Source: Sulfitobacter pontiacus
GTDB taxonomy: Bacteria; Pseudomonadota; Alphaproteobacteria; Rhodobacterales; Rhodobacteraceae
Direction: 5' to 3'
DNA: 64,000 nucleotides
NCBI RefSeq assembly: GCF_040790665.1
Contig: NZ_CP160849.1
Location: forward strand, 744,001-808,000
The translations under genes were made by a program, and so were the position numbers. Below, piece after piece: positions 8,899 to 18,225 of this stretch (positions are counted from its first letter, which is position 1; the number at the start of each line of letters is the position of its first letter). Under the pieces are notes generated by a model that was given only the letters and a program-made list of their open reading frames with translations, did no database searches and was not told the origin of the DNA.

Positions 8899-9072
8899 AG
8901 CTTCCTCTCTCCAAAGGCTTCCAACATGAAGCGTGACGTGCTGGGATTCAAAATCAAGTGCGCCCCAAGAATTTATTCGACGTGCATCAACGCAGCCCCC
9001 CTGTGCGTCGCGTGCTATGGCCTTTCGCCCGTCTGAACTTACCTTGAACACAAACAAGTAAAGGAGTGGTGT

Positions 9073-10047
9073 ATGGGACTGCTGATCGACGGAGAATGGC
9101 GCGATAAATGGTACGATACGGAGTCTACCGGAGGTAAGTTTGAACGCTCCATCTCCAAATTTCGCAACTGGGTCACAGCGGACGGCAGCGCGGGCCCGTC
9201 AGGAAAATCAGGCTTTCAGGCTCAATCAGGGCGGTATCACCTCTACGTCAGCTATGCCTGCCCTTGGGCACATCGCGCACTGATTTTCCGCGCGCTGAAA
9301 GACCTTACCGACCATATCAGCGTGTCGGTCGTACACCCCGATATGATGGAAGACGGCTGGACTTTCGCAACAGATTTCGAAGGCGCGACCGGAGACACCC
9401 TCTTTGGCAGTGACTTTTTGCGTGACATTTATATCAAAGCCGATCCAAATTTCACAGGCCGCGTCACGGTGCCTGTGCTTTGGGACAAGGCGCAGAACAC
9501 GATCGTATCGAACGAATCGGCCGAGATCATTCGCATGTTCAACAGTGCGTTTAATGAAATCACCGGCAATACTGATGATTATTGGCCGACTGACCTGCGC
9601 GAACAAATCGCCGACATCAACGAACGCGTTTACGAGACCGTTAACAATGGCGTCTACAAGGCCGGGTTCGCGACGTCTCAAGATGCTTACGACGACGCGG
9701 TCCATCCGCTTTTTGACAGCCTGGCGTGGCTCGAGAGCATCCTCGAAAACAACCGTTTTCTCGCGGGCGACAAGTTGACCGAGGCCGACTGGCGGCTGTT
9801 CACGACCCTCGCGCGCTTTGACCTCGTGTATCACACCCATTTCAAGTGCAACCATAAGCGCCTTACCGATTACCCGAACCTTTGGGCCTATACTCGGCAA
9901 CTTTATCAACACGCTGATATCGCCGAGACCGTGCATTTTGATCACATTGTTCGGCACTACCATTTCAGTCAGACCACGGTGAACCCGCATCAGATCATCC
10001 CGATTAACCCGACGGTCGATTTCACCGCCCCACATGGGCGCGATTAG
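9073..10047 (+). CDS. Glutathionyl-hydroquinone reductase (Xi-class GST)
   Basis: A 324-residue protein of the YqjG/PcpF/ECM4 group, which reduces glutathionyl-hydroquinones with glutathione. The catalytic cysteine is C63 in YACPWAHRAL; the family also shows the long N-terminal segment (GEWRDKWYDTESTGGKFERS), VVHPDMMEDGWTF, VPVLWDKAQNTIVSNESAEIIRMFN and the C-terminal helical domain with AEADWRLFTTLARFD-type residues. AAAGGAG lies seven bases before the ATG. Cytosolic detoxification or quinone maintenance is the likely role. Confidence 0.92.
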   Translation: MGLLIDGEWRDKWYDTESTGGKFERSISKFRNWVTADGSAGPSGKSGFQAQSGRYHLYVSYACPWAHRALIFRALKDLTDHISVSVVHPDMMEDGWTFATDFEGATGDTLFGSDFLRDIYIKADPNFTGRVTVPVLWDKAQNTIVSNESAEIIRMFNSAFNEITGNTDDYWPTDLREQIADINERVYETVNNGVYKAGFATSQDAYDDAVHPLFDSLAWLESILENNRFLAGDKLTEADWRLFTTLARFDLVYHTHFKCNHKRLTDYPNLWAYTRQLYQHADIAETVHFDHIVRHYHFSQTTVNPHQIIPINPTVDFTAPHGRD

Positions 10048-10058
10048 GGACACGGGCG

Positions 10059-13000
10059 TTAGGCCACCAGCGTTTCTGCCTTCTTCAAATCGACAGAGAC
10101 CAGCTGGCTGACGCCCTGTTCCGCCATGGTGACGCCGAACAGCCGATCCATTCGCGCCATGGTGACAGCATGGTGCGTGATGATCAAAAAGCGCGTGTCA
10201 GTCTGTCGGCACATCTCGTCCAACAGGTCACAAAAGCGCGTCACATTCGCATCATCCAAAGGCGCGTCAACCTCGTCCAACACACAAATCGGCGCAGGGT
10301 TCGCAAGGAACACTGCAAAAATCAGCGCCATCGCGGTCAAGGTCTGTTCGCCCCCCGACAATAGGCTAAGCGTGCTAAGCTTTTTGCCCGGCGGTTGGCA
10401 CATAATCTCCAACCCCGCCTCCAGAGGATCGTCCGATTCGACCATCACCAGGTTGGCCTCACCCCCGTTAAAAAGATGTTTAAACAGCATAGAGAAATTG
10501 CTGTTCACCTCTTCGAATGCGGTCAGCAAGCGTTCACGGCCTTCTTTGTTCAGGCTCGCGATACCGCTGCGCAATGTCCGGATCGCCTCGGTCAAATCCG
10601 CCTTTTCGCCAACCAAAGTGTCGTGTTCCGCCTGAACCTCTTTCGCGTCTTCCTCGGCACGCAAGTTCACAGCACCCAAGGCTTCGCGCTGTCCCTTCAA
10701 ACGGCTCAGCTGGCTTTCAAGAACCTCGACATCTGACATCTCATCTGCATTGATCTTAAGTGTCTCTGCCAGCGCTTCGGGGGTCGTGTCGCGTTCTTCA
10801 TCAATGCGCTCTGCGGCAAGGGCCACCGTTTCCTTCGCCGCATCTGCGCGCGCCTCTGCCCGCGCCCGCGCCTCGCGCGCCTCCGACGCCAAGCGCTCTG
10901 CGTCACGCTCAGCCAATGTCATTTCGCGCAAATCGGCTTCCCCGGTAGACAACTGTGTGCTGGCCGCCTGCGTGCGGGTCTCTGCCGCAGAAATTGCGCC
11001 TGTCAACTCTTCACGTTTCGCCGCGATCTCTGCGGGGGCAGAGCTCGCTTCGGTCAACTCTCTTTCGGACGCTTCTTTACGCTCAAGAAGCTCGGCGCTG
11101 CGTTTTCCCGCCGTGTTCAGGCGGTTCCGCCAGCCGCCCAACTCCTTGGCGACATCCTGGGCACGTCTCTCGCGCGCGGTACCCTCGCGACGCAGTTCGT
11201 CCAGCGCAGAACGCCTCGTCATCATCGCAATGCGCGCGCCTTCAACGGTCTGTCGCAACATCTCCACATCGGCGCGGGCACTTGATACGTCGTCAAGCGC
11301 GGTAAGCGCATTCTCTGCCTCCGTCACCAAACGTCGACCCTCGATCGCCTCTTCCTCGTGGCGGGCGACGGCCAATCCCAAACTGTCCAACCGGCTCTCC
11401 GCCAGGTTCCGATCCGCCTCAGCCCGGCTTAGGGCCCGTCCTGCATCCGCAACAGCACGGTCTGCATCGCGCCGCAGCGCCCGCGCATTTTTGTCTGCCT
11501 CTGCCTGAGCAAGCAGAAGCTTTTGCAATGTTTCATGTGCATCACGCGCAGCCTCTGCCCGTTGATTCGTTTGCTCTAACCCCTGCTTGAGTACCTCTAA
11601 ACGGTTAATTTGTTGCAAACGAAGCGCGGCGGCCGAGGGCGCATCCTCCGCCCACGCCCGGAAACCATCCCACCGCCACAAATCGCCCTCTGGCGAGACG
11701 AGACGCTGGCCCGGCAGCAGCAGCGGTTGAAGCCGCGTGCCGTCGTCCGCGTCGACCAGACCAATCTGGCTCATCCGGCGGTTCAGAACGTCAGGCACCG
11801 AGACATGCGCCGTCAGCGGGGTGATCCCCTCGGGTAGCGGCTGGACCGTTGAATAGGCAGGTAAATATGCCCACCCCGAGGGTCCGTCGGCTTCGACATC
11901 CGGGGCGCGCAGATCATCGGCCAGGGCAGCACCAAGCGCTTTTTCAAACCCGTGTTCGACCTGCAGGCGGTCCAGAATTTGACCACCCTCGGCGGTGTCA
12001 CGCTCTACCAGCTTCGCCAGCGCGCCTGCTTCGGCGCGAATGGCGTTCAGCTCGCCCTCGGCCTCTGACCGTTCGGCACGGGCATCTGCTTCGCGACTTT
12101 GCGTGGCAGCGCGGTCGTCCTCCGCCTTTTGCAAGGCTTCCTCGGCAGCGACAGAGGCCGCATGCGCCTGCGTCTCTGCAGCTTGAGCGGCGCTGAAATC
12201 GGCGTTTGCCTTCTCGAGTGCGGCGGCACTCTGCGCGACGGCGGCGCGCGCTTTATCCGCTTCCGCTTCCGATCGTTGAAGCGTTTTGCGGTGATCGTTC
12301 AGCAAGCGTTCGGCAGAACTGTGACGCGCGACCAAACGGGCGACATCCTCGGTCAGCTTCGACAGATCCGCTTCCTGTTTTTCGAGCACGCCGGCGGCCT
12401 CTTTCGCGCGCTCTGCCGCCACCGCGACCGCAGCTTCATGGCCCTCGCCCGCATCCGACAGATCACGTTCTTCCCGCTCCAACCGCGTGATCGTTTCTTC
12501 GGCGTCGCGGTTTAACTCACCTTCGCGGTCCAGATCACGGGTCAACTGCGCGATGCGTTTGGTCAAGGCGTCAATCGCGGCCCGGGCGCGGTTTTCCTGA
12601 TCGCTCAAGGTATCGCGCTGTACACCAAGCCGCTGCACGATAGCGGCCGCGATCGCTTCTTCCTCACGCAGGGGCGGCAAAGCCTCTTCCGCTTTTTGCC
12701 GTGCCACAGTGGCCTGACGCACGGCTTTTTCCGCCTCGGCGGCGACGGCCATCTGGCTGCGCAGCGCTTCGGTCGTCGTTAGACGCGCATCCTCAGCCAC
12801 GCGCCAGCGCCGATACAGCAGCACCCCTTCGGTCCGGCGCAGGGCATCCCCGATATCGCGATAACGCGCAGCCTGACGGGCCTGGCGCGCCAATTGCGAA
12901 AGCTGACCGGCAAGCTGTTCAACCACATCGTCGACGCGCGCAAGGTTGGCTTCGGTACCATTCAGCTTCAGCTCAGCCTCGTGACGGCGGGCATAAAGGC

Positions 13001-13514
13001 CCGAAATACCCGCGGCTTCTTCAAGAATACGGCGCCGGTTCTTCGGTTTGGCGTTGATCAGTTCCGAAATCTGGCCTTGGCGTACCAACGCTGGCGAATG
13101 GGCTCCCGTTGATGCGTCGGCAAACAGCATTTGCACATCGCGCGCGCGCACATCCTTTCCAGCCGCCTTGTAGGCGCTACCGACATCACGGGTGATCCGC
13201 CGGATGATTTCGATGCTATCACCGTCGTTAAACCCAGCCGGCGCGAGACGTTCGGAGTTGTCGATATGCAACGCGACTTCGGCGAAGTTCTTGGCCGGAC
13301 GAGAGGACGCGCCGGCGAAAATCACATCTTCCATACCGCCACCGCGCATAGCGGTCGGACGGTTTTCGCCCATCACCCAACGGAGCGCTTCAAGCAGGTT
13401 GGACTTGCCGCAACCATTCGGGCCAACAACGCCGGTTAGACCATCCGAGATGATCAGATCAGTGGGGTCTACAAAGCTTTTAAAGCCTGTCAGCCTGAGT
13501 TTGGAAAACCGCAA
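10059..13514 (-). CDS. smc: Chromosome segregation protein SMC
   Basis: A 1151-residue condensin ATPase. The N-terminal ABC half has the Walker A GPNGCGKSN (31-39); two long coiled coils (about 170-480 and 660-940) flank a hinge region near 500-620; the C-terminal half carries the ABC signature LSGGEQTLTAMALIF and Walker B CVLDEVDAPLDD. SMC compacts and segregates the chromosome with ScpA/ScpB, which are not in this window. It is a single gene on minus; 11 bases separate its stop from the convergent reductase gene. Confidence 0.97.
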   Translation of the reverse strand: MRFSKLRLTGFKSFVDPTDLIISDGLTGVVGPNGCGKSNLLEALRWVMGENRPTAMRGGGMEDVIFAGASSRPAKNFAEVALHIDNSERLAPAGFNDGDSIEIIRRITRDVGSAYKAAGKDVRARDVQMLFADASTGAHSPALVRQGQISELINAKPKNRRRILEEAAGISGLYARRHEAELKLNGTEANLARVDDVVEQLAGQLSQLARQARQAARYRDIGDALRRTEGVLLYRRWRVAEDARLTTTEALRSQMAVAAEAEKAVRQATVARQKAEEALPPLREEEAIAAAIVQRLGVQRDTLSDQENRARAAIDALTKRIAQLTRDLDREGELNRDAEETITRLEREERDLSDAGEGHEAAVAVAAERAKEAAGVLEKQEADLSKLTEDVARLVARHSSAERLLNDHRKTLQRSEAEADKARAAVAQSAAALEKANADFSAAQAAETQAHAASVAAEEALQKAEDDRAATQSREADARAERSEAEGELNAIRAEAGALAKLVERDTAEGGQILDRLQVEHGFEKALGAALADDLRAPDVEADGPSGWAYLPAYSTVQPLPEGITPLTAHVSVPDVLNRRMSQIGLVDADDGTRLQPLLLPGQRLVSPEGDLWRWDGFRAWAEDAPSAAALRLQQINRLEVLKQGLEQTNQRAEAARDAHETLQKLLLAQAEADKNARALRRDADRAVADAGRALSRAEADRNLAESRLDSLGLAVARHEEEAIEGRRLVTEAENALTALDDVSSARADVEMLRQTVEGARIAMMTRRSALDELRREGTARERRAQDVAKELGGWRNRLNTAGKRSAELLERKEASERELTEASSAPAEIAAKREELTGAISAAETRTQAASTQLSTGEADLREMTLAERDAERLASEAREARARAEARADAAKETVALAAERIDEERDTTPEALAETLKINADEMSDVEVLESQLSRLKGQREALGAVNLRAEEDAKEVQAEHDTLVGEKADLTEAIRTLRSGIASLNKEGRERLLTAFEEVNSNFSMLFKHLFNGGEANLVMVESDDPLEAGLEIMCQPPGKKLSTLSLLSGGEQTLTAMALIFAVFLANPAPICVLDEVDAPLDDANVTRFCDLLDEMCRQTDTRFLIITHHAVTMARMDRLFGVTMAEQGVSQLVSVDLKKAETLVA

Positions 13515-13687
13515 TGTTCGTGCCCGCCTGATTCTTATGGATAGCCAGAATTGCGGATCATCGGGTTTAGAGTCAACGCGACCCCGCTAGGTAGAGCGGG
13601 AAGTAGCCGCCTTATCCACAAGATATTGTAATTCTATGCCTGTTATCGCGTTCCCCTTTCGCTATGGTTGTTTGACGGTTCTGCCCC
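13515..13687. other. Intergenic region upstream of smc
   Basis: No gene is seen in these 173 bases between smc and the lipoprotein gene, both on minus. It contains the short inverted repeat CCCCGCTAGGTAGAGCGGG near 13580-13600, which could end the lipoprotein transcript, and should hold the smc promoter. I could not pick a convincing -35/-10 pair. Confidence 0.4.
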
Positions 13688-13999
13688 TCATCCGCAGTCC
13701 AGCTTCCCGACGGCAAGCGCTTGATCCCCCGCGACATGCGTGACCTCGCACCCGCTGACCTGCGCCATCGCCCGCGCCGCACGGTCGCGGATCGGGCCGA
13801 AGCGGGGGGCGTATTCCATATTGGTGCGTATCGCTTCAGCCTGATCGCCGTTAACGCGCACGTCAAAGTCAGAACCGTCTACCGTTATGGCAGTTGCAGG
13901 CAGGCCGCTGAAATGCGCGCTCGGCATGTTGCAGCCCGTGACAAACAGCATCACCAAGGCGCACAGCAAGACGGTAAGGAATCGCGTATCTCTCATCAT
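13688..13999 (-). CDS. Small predicted lipoprotein
   Basis: A 103-residue protein with a typical lipoprotein signal peptide: basic MMRDTR, a hydrophobic core (FLTVLLCALVMLFV) and lipobox VTGC, with C23 as the lipidated residue. The mature part is short, with VTVDGSDFDVRVNGDQAEAIRTN-type sequence and two further cysteines near the C-terminus (GCEVTH, KLDCG) that may form a disulfide. I do not recognise the family. The start could be ATG 13999 or 13996. The open frame extends further upstream to 14050, but that would bury the signal peptide. Confidence 0.7.
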   Translation of the reverse strand: MMRDTRFLTVLLCALVMLFVTGCNMPSAHFSGLPATAITVDGSDFDVRVNGDQAEAIRTNMEYAPRFGPIRDRAARAMAQVSGCEVTHVAGDQALAVGKLDCG

Positions 14000-14069
14000 G
14001 AGCCCATCTAACGCGCGGCACCCTAAGCGAGTGTTAATTCGAACCAACATTGTGCAGAAAACAATCGCG

Positions 14070-14104
14070 TTGCCGCCCCGCCCCTCCGGTCATATAATTT
14101 GACC
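14070..14104 (+). promoter_or_regulatory. Sigma-70-type promoter overlapped by a FadR-like operator
   Basis: TTGCCG at 14070-14075 and a perfect TATAAT at 14093-14098 are separated by 17 bases. The inverted repeat GGTCA-N7-TGACC (14088-14104) covers the -10 box, and the gene for a FadR-subfamily regulator starts 17 bases further on. GntR/FadR operators commonly have GGT...ACC arms, so binding here would block RNA polymerase and give self-repression. Base pairs are seen; the regulation is inferred. Confidence 0.65.
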
Positions 14105-14121
14105 AATCCAAGGAAACGCCG

Positions 14122-14889
14122 ATGCCCTTTCAGCCTATTGCCTCCGAAAAACTGTCAGCCGCTGTCGTTAGGCAGGTAGAACAGTTAATCCTGCGTGGCA
14201 TTCTGCGGCCCGGCGAACGGCTACCCGCAGAGCGGGAGCTGGCAGAGCGTCTGGCCGTTTCGCGCCCCTCGCTTCGGGATGCTATTGCCCAGCTTCAGGC
14301 CAGCGGATTGCTGACCTCAAAGCCCGGCGCGGGGGTCTATGTCGCCGATGTGCTCGGCAGCGCGTTCTCCCCTGCCCTGACAGAGCTTTTTGCACGTCAC
14401 GACGAAGCCGTGTTCGACTATCTTTCGTTCCGCCGCGACATGGAAGGACTGGCAGCCGAACGGGCCGCGCGGCTTGGTTCTGACACCGACCTTGGGGTCA
14501 TTCAGGCGGTTTTCGACAAGATGGAAGCCGCACATCAGAAGCGTAACGCAGATGACGAAGCGCAACTGGACGCGCAGTTTCATATGGCGATCACAGAGGC
14601 GAGCCATAACGTCGTCATGCTGCATATGATGCGGTCGATGTATGACCTGCTGCGTGGCGGCGTGTTCTACAATCGCGAAGTCATGTTTAAACAGCGCACA
14701 ACGCGCACCGCCCTGCTGGATCAACACCGCGCCATCAACGACGCATTACAGGCACGTGATCCCGCCGCGGCACAAGCCGCGGTAGAGGCGCATCTGACCT
14801 ATGTCGAGAATGCGCTGCGCGATCATCAAAAGGCCGAGCGTAATGAAGATGTCGCGCGACAACGTCTTCAACACGAGACAAACACCTAG
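14122..14889 (+). CDS. FadR-subfamily GntR transcriptional regulator
   Basis: A 255-residue regulator with an N-terminal winged helix (residues about 10-75; ILRPGERLPAERELAERLAVSRPSLRDAI) and a C-terminal all-helical FCD ligand domain (about 95-230) with metal-ligand candidates in DAQFHMAITEASHN and DQHRAINDAL. FCD regulators sense small organic acids; many control pyruvate, lactate, glycolate or sugar-acid genes. No catabolic operon adjoins it, so its targets are elsewhere apart from its own promoter. AAGGAAA precedes the ATG. It ends at a bidirectional terminator shared with atpF. Confidence 0.9.
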   Translation: MPFQPIASEKLSAAVVRQVEQLILRGILRPGERLPAERELAERLAVSRPSLRDAIAQLQASGLLTSKPGAGVYVADVLGSAFSPALTELFARHDEAVFDYLSFRRDMEGLAAERAARLGSDTDLGVIQAVFDKMEAAHQKRNADDEAQLDAQFHMAITEASHNVVMLHMMRSMYDLLRGGVFYNREVMFKQRTTRTALLDQHRAINDALQARDPAAAQAAVEAHLTYVENALRDHQKAERNEDVARQRLQHETNT

Positions 14890-14897
14890 CCCAACGT

Positions 14898-14929
14898 AAA
14901 AGGCCCCGGTCAATACCGAGGCCTTTTAA
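14898..14929. terminator. Bidirectional terminator between the FadR-type gene and atpF
   Basis: AAAAGGCC and CCGGT pair with ACCG and GGCCTTTT around a short CAAT loop. The A-run on the left and T-run on the right let the hairpin work in both directions, matching the convergent genes. Confidence 0.85.
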
Positions 14930-14946
14930 AGTCAGTTCGTTAAAAC

Positions 14947-15507
14947 TTAGTGAAGCTTCGCGTCGACTTCGGCAATTGCACTGTCGATCAACGCATTGCC
15001 TTCCGCGGCTGTCATCTTCTTGGCGATAACATCCTTGGCAGCGGCAATGGCCACAACGACAGCTTGATCGCGGACCTCTTTAACGGCAGCAGCCTGAGCG
15101 GAGTCGATCTGCTCTTCGGCGGCGGCCATACGGCGCGCGATGGATTTTTCCAGGTCGGCACGTGCCTGATCCGCGGCTTCGTTCGCTTCGGCCTTTGCCG
15201 ATGTCACGATACGGTCCGCTTGCTCTTTCACTTCCTGCTGCTTGCGTTCGTAGCTGGCAAGAAGTGTCTGCGCTTCTTCACGCAGCGCACGGGCTTCGTC
15301 CAGTTCGGACTTGATGCCTTCGGCGCGGCTGTCGAGCATGCTGCCCATCATCTTTGGCACTTTGAAATAGATCAAAACACCGACGAAAAGCAGGAAAGCC
15401 AGCAGGACGATAAAGTCCGTATTGCGCAGCGAAAAGAACACGTCACCAGCTGCAAAAGCAGGAGAGGCAACCAGACCGGCGACGAGGGCTGAGAAGGTCA
15501 AACGCAT
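14947..15507 (-). CDS. atpF: ATP synthase F0 subunit b
   Basis: A 186-residue peripheral-stalk subunit. It starts with a signal-like segment (MRLTFSALVAGLVASPAFAAG), then the membrane helix NTDFIVLLAFLLFVGVLIYF (29-48) and a long charged coiled coil with heptads to the C-terminus, ending AIAEVDAKLH. In photosynthetic and related alphaproteobacteria the stalk is a b/b' heterodimer; this is the b chain, with b' three bases upstream. Last gene of the F0 operon, closed by the terminator at 14898-14929. Confidence 0.93.
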   Translation of the reverse strand: MRLTFSALVAGLVASPAFAAGDVFFSLRNTDFIVLLAFLLFVGVLIYFKVPKMMGSMLDSRAEGIKSELDEARALREEAQTLLASYERKQQEVKEQADRIVTSAKAEANEAADQARADLEKSIARRMAAAEEQIDSAQAAAVKEVRDQAVVVAIAAAKDVIAKKMTAAEGNALIDSAIAEVDAKLH

Positions 15508-15510
15508 GGC

Positions 15511-16062
15511 TTATCCTTTCATCCGGGCATCGACGGCCGCGGAAATTGTTTTCGCGTCAGCAGAGCCACCGACGGCGGCGACGATGGCCTCGGCGGTGTC
15601 TTTGGCGACAGCTTCAACGTTCTCCATCGCGGAGGCGCGGATTTCGCTGATCGCTTTTTCAGACTCGGCAGATTTGGCGGCGATCTCGGCGTCTGCCTTG
15701 GCAATCGCTTTGTCCAGATCGGCCTGAATGTCGGCTTTCGCGGCGGCGATGATCTGCTGTGCTTCTGCACGGGCGTCGATCAAGGCTTTGTCGTAAGCGG
15801 CCTCTGCTTCCGTCGCTTTGACCTTCAGGTCTTCGGCGGCGGCGATGTCATTGGTGATGGTGCCCTGGCGTTCCGCCAGAACAGCGCCGATGCGTGGCAG
15901 GGCAACGCGCGACAGAATAAAGTAAATTGCGACCAGAGCGACGATAAGCCAGAAAATCTGGTTGCCGAACCAATCAATGCAAAGCTGTGGCATACCAATG
16001 GCGCTGCCAAATTCGTTGACACATGTGCCAGCGATTTCCCTAGTAATCGGTTCCGTCGCCAT
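15511..16062 (-). CDS. atpF2: ATP synthase F0 subunit b'
   Basis: A 183-residue stalk subunit. Residues 1-27 are soluble, the helix [20 protein letters not shown] (about 31-50) crosses the membrane, and the rest is an alanine- and charge-rich coiled coil. The pattern after the helix ([25 protein letters not shown]) is the b' hallmark. It pairs with the b subunit downstream to hold the F1 head against the rotor. Confidence 0.92.
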   Translation of the reverse strand: MATEPITREIAGTCVNEFGSAIGMPQLCIDWFGNQIFWLIVALVAIYFILSRVALPRIGAVLAERQGTITNDIAAAEDLKVKATEAEAAYDKALIDARAEAQQIIAAAKADIQADLDKAIAKADAEIAAKSAESEKAISEIRASAMENVEAVAKDTAEAIVAAVGGSADAKTISAAVDARMKG

Positions 16063-16091
16063 AGCGGGCTCCTGTCAAAGCGTGGAAGTCT

Positions 16092-16123
16092 TTCGGGCAG
16101 CGCGCCATAGCGCACTGCCCGAA
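16092..16123 (-). other. Intercistronic hairpin after atpE
   Basis: TTCGGGCAG (16092-16100) pairs with CTGCCCGAA (16115-16123), with extra GCGC pairing inside the loop. It lies between the c-subunit gene and b', with no T-run. Such hairpins can protect the atpE message or limit readthrough, fitting the need for about ten or more c subunits per complex. Function inferred. Confidence 0.55.
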
Positions 16124-16148
16124 GCGTAAGGACGTAGGTGTCTTAAGC

Positions 16149-16385
16149 TTAGACAGCGAACATCAGCAGCAGAGCGACGAGGAACGAGAAGATCCCCAGG
16201 GCTTCTGCAAAGGCGATGCCGATGAACAGAGTTGCTGTTTGACCAGCAGCAGCAGATGGGTTGCGCAGTGCGCCAGCCAGGTAGTTGCCTGCAACGTTGC
16301 CCACACCGATGGCTGCGCCACCCATGCCGAATGCTGTCAGACCTGCGCCAATGAATTGGCCCATTTGTGCGAGTTCGCCTTCCAT
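16149..16385 (-). CDS. atpE: ATP synthase F0 subunit c
   Basis: A 78-residue two-helix proteolipid that forms the rotor ring. Helix 1 carries the glycine repeat [21 protein letters not shown]; the loop has RNPSA; helix 2 carries the ion-binding glutamate in [23 protein letters not shown]. The absence of the Na+-site polar residues suggests a proton-driven ring. AAGGAG precedes the ATG. It is followed by a hairpin. Confidence 0.97.
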   Translation of the reverse strand: MEGELAQMGQFIGAGLTAFGMGGAAIGVGNVAGNYLAGALRNPSAAAGQTATLFIGIAFAEALGIFSFLVALLLMFAV

Positions 16386-16446
16386 GTCATTTCTCCTTAC
16401 AATGGAATTTTGGTGATTGGTCAGGCGGGAATATCCCGCCTTGGTG

Positions 16447-17205
16447 TTAGTGGTGCGGGTGCAATGCGTCTTTCAGATAAACGCATGTGAGGATCGCGAA
16501 AACATATGCCTGGATGAAGGAAACCAACACCTCGAGGCCATACATCGCCGTGATCGCAAGAACCGAGAAGGGGGCGATGGCAGCAAGTGCCGCGAAGCCC
16601 GCGAAAACCTTGATCACGGCGTGACCCGCCATCATGTTACCCGCAAGACGGATAGAGTGGCTGACCGGACGTACAAAGTACGAGATCAGCTCGATCACGG
16701 CCAGAACCGGACGCAGTGCCAGGGGCGCGCTGCTGACCCAGAACAGGCTCAGGAACGATGCGCCGTTCTTGACGAAACCCAGAATGGTCACACCGAAGAA
16801 CACGGCAAAGGCCATCACGGCGGTGACCGAGATATGCGATGTCGGGGTAAACGCCATCGGCAGCAGGCCCAGGAAGTTCGAGAAGACGATAAACATGAAC
16901 AGGGTCATGATGTAGGGGAAGTATTTCACCCCTTCTTTACCGCAGATATCCTCGACCATCTTGTAGATGAAGCCATAGGCCAGTTCAGCGACCGACTGCA
17001 TGCGCGACGGGATAACCGACCGTTTGGAGGTGCCCAGAACCAGCAGCGCAAAGATCGCCAGAACGGCAACGGCCATCCAGACTGTTGCGTTGGTGATCGT
17101 GTACCAGGATACAGCGCCGTCGCCAAAGAATGGCTTGACGATGAACTGATCCATCGGGTGAAAAGCCAAACCGCCTGTTTCTTCGCCGTGTGCTTCTGCC
17201 GCCAT
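16447..17205 (-). CDS. atpB: ATP synthase F0 subunit a
   Basis: A 252-residue membrane subunit that forms the two proton half-channels. The essential arginine lies in [14 protein letters not shown], and the C-terminal helices ([26 protein letters not shown]) are typical. I put the start at 17205 ([12 protein letters not shown]), one base after the atpI stop; the frame is open to 17235 but that part lies inside atpI. Its first helices are near residues 30 and 80. Confidence 0.95.
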   Translation of the reverse strand: MAAEAHGEETGGLAFHPMDQFIVKPFFGDGAVSWYTITNATVWMAVAVLAIFALLVLGTSKRSVIPSRMQSVAELAYGFIYKMVEDICGKEGVKYFPYIMTLFMFIVFSNFLGLLPMAFTPTSHISVTAVMAFAVFFGVTILGFVKNGASFLSLFWVSSAPLALRPVLAVIELISYFVRPVSHSIRLAGNMMAGHAVIKVFAGFAALAAIAPFSVLAITAMYGLEVLVSFIQAYVFAILTCVYLKDALHPHH

Positions 17206-17206
17206 G

Positions 17207-17536
17207 TCAGGGCCCTTTTTCTTCATCGGCCACATCGGCCATCTTCTTTTCCTGGATTTCCTGCGCGGAGCGGAGCATCGTCTTCACCCCTGCCGCAAGG
17301 CCCAGCATTACAAACAGCACCATGAAAATCGGGAGCGTTCCTAAGAACCAGTCCAACGAGTATCCGATGCCAAAACCGATCCCCAGACCGGCGCAAAGTT
17401 CGATCACCATCCGCCAGGCCAGCGATGCCTGGGAATAATGCTCATCCGCCCGGGGTTTTGGAGCCTGCGCCCGTTTGGCCGCTTCGATCTTTGCCTCAAG
17501 CTGCTTTAGCCGCTGCTGTTGGTCCGGATCGGTCAC
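17207..17536 (-). CDS. atpI: ATP synthase accessory protein I (AtpI/AtpZ family)
   Basis: A 109-residue protein with a charged N-terminus (heptad-rich [19 protein letters not shown]), two membrane helices (about 43-63 with [17 protein letters not shown], and 67-87) and a charged tail. AtpI family members help assemble the c ring or act as Mg/Ca channels with AtpZ. It leads the F0 operon. The downstream atpB start is one base past the stop. Confidence 0.9.
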   Translation of the reverse strand: MTDPDQQQRLKQLEAKIEAAKRAQAPKPRADEHYSQASLAWRMVIELCAGLGIGFGIGYSLDWFLGTLPIFMVLFVMLGLAAGVKTMLRSAQEIQEKKMADVADEEKGP

Positions 17537-17787
17537 GCCAAAATCCCTGTTGGATGTGTTGCGCAGTAGCTACTTTCACACCGCTTCAGAGTCAACTCTG
17601 TTAGCCGACACCCCAAAGCATTGTAATAAAAAGGTTTTACGCTGAGCCGCGCTTCATATTCAGGTGCAAACTGCCCCCACCCCTTGCAAATTCGCGCGGC
17701 AATCATATTCAACCTTTTGGTTAAGCGTGGTTTCCGCTACCCCATAAGAACCGCCCCTACCCGCGCATCAAGGACATCCAGACAGCC
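17537..17787. other. Divergent promoter region, atpI and arsR-family gene
   Basis: These 251 bases hold no gene. They must carry the F0 operon promoter (minus) and that of the ArsR-type gene (plus). The short inverted repeat AACC-TTTT-GGTT near 17711-17722 lies upstream of the ArsR-type gene and could be part of its operator. I cannot fix the -35/-10 boxes. Confidence 0.4.
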
Positions 17788-18168
17788 GTGCCCCAACCGC
17801 CCGCCACACAGCTCGACGCGATTTTTGCCGCGCTCGCCGATCCCACGCGGCGCGCCATTCTGGCGATGCTTCTTGAGGATGATATGGCCGTCACAGACGT
17901 CGCCGACCCCTTCGGTATTTCGCTCGCTGCGATATCGAAACATCTGTCGGTGCTGGAACGTGCAGGTCTGATCGTGCAGGAAAAACGCGGGCGGCTCAAA
18001 TGGTGCAAGCTTGAGCCGGCAGCCCTAAAGGCCCCGTCCGTGTGGATGCAGGGCTTCGGTCAATATGACCCGATCAATCTTGATGACTTTGAAAGGTTTC
18101 TGGCCGCCGAAATACGCGAAACGTCAGGGGATGCGGCGCAGAATGATCCGGGGACGTTGGAAGAGTAG
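17788..18168 (+). CDS. ArsR/SmtB-family transcriptional regulator
   Basis: A 126-residue winged-helix protein starting with GTG. The opening LDAIFAALADPTRRAILAMLLEDD and the recognition region VTDVADPFGISLAAISKHLSVLERAGLI (about 32-59) are typical of the SdpR-like branch of ArsR proteins. There are no metal-binding ELCVC or similar cysteines, so it is probably not a metal sensor. These regulators often sit next to SRPBCC or transporter genes; here nothing obvious adjoins it. Confidence 0.88.
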   Translation: MPQPPATQLDAIFAALADPTRRAILAMLLEDDMAVTDVADPFGISLAAISKHLSVLERAGLIVQEKRGRLKWCKLEPAALKAPSVWMQGFGQYDPINLDDFERFLAAEIRETSGDAAQNDPGTLEE

Positions 18169-18175
18169 ATAAATA

Positions 18176-18214
18176 TTGGCCCTCCTGCGACGAGGTTTTA
18201 CACAGAAGGGCCAA
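18176..18214. terminator. Inverted repeat between convergent genes
   Basis: TTGGCCCT (18176-18183) pairs with AGGGCCAA (18207-18214) across a 23-base loop that itself has a CCTC/GAGG pairing. It lies between the end of the ArsR-type gene and the end of the small membrane peptide gene and probably ends both transcripts, though the T-runs are poor. Confidence 0.5.
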
Positions 18215-18225
18215 ACTTGATGTTA

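Noticed and set aside
13515-13687. Possible small gene upstream of smc
   Set aside because: Only short frames without ribosome sites are present.
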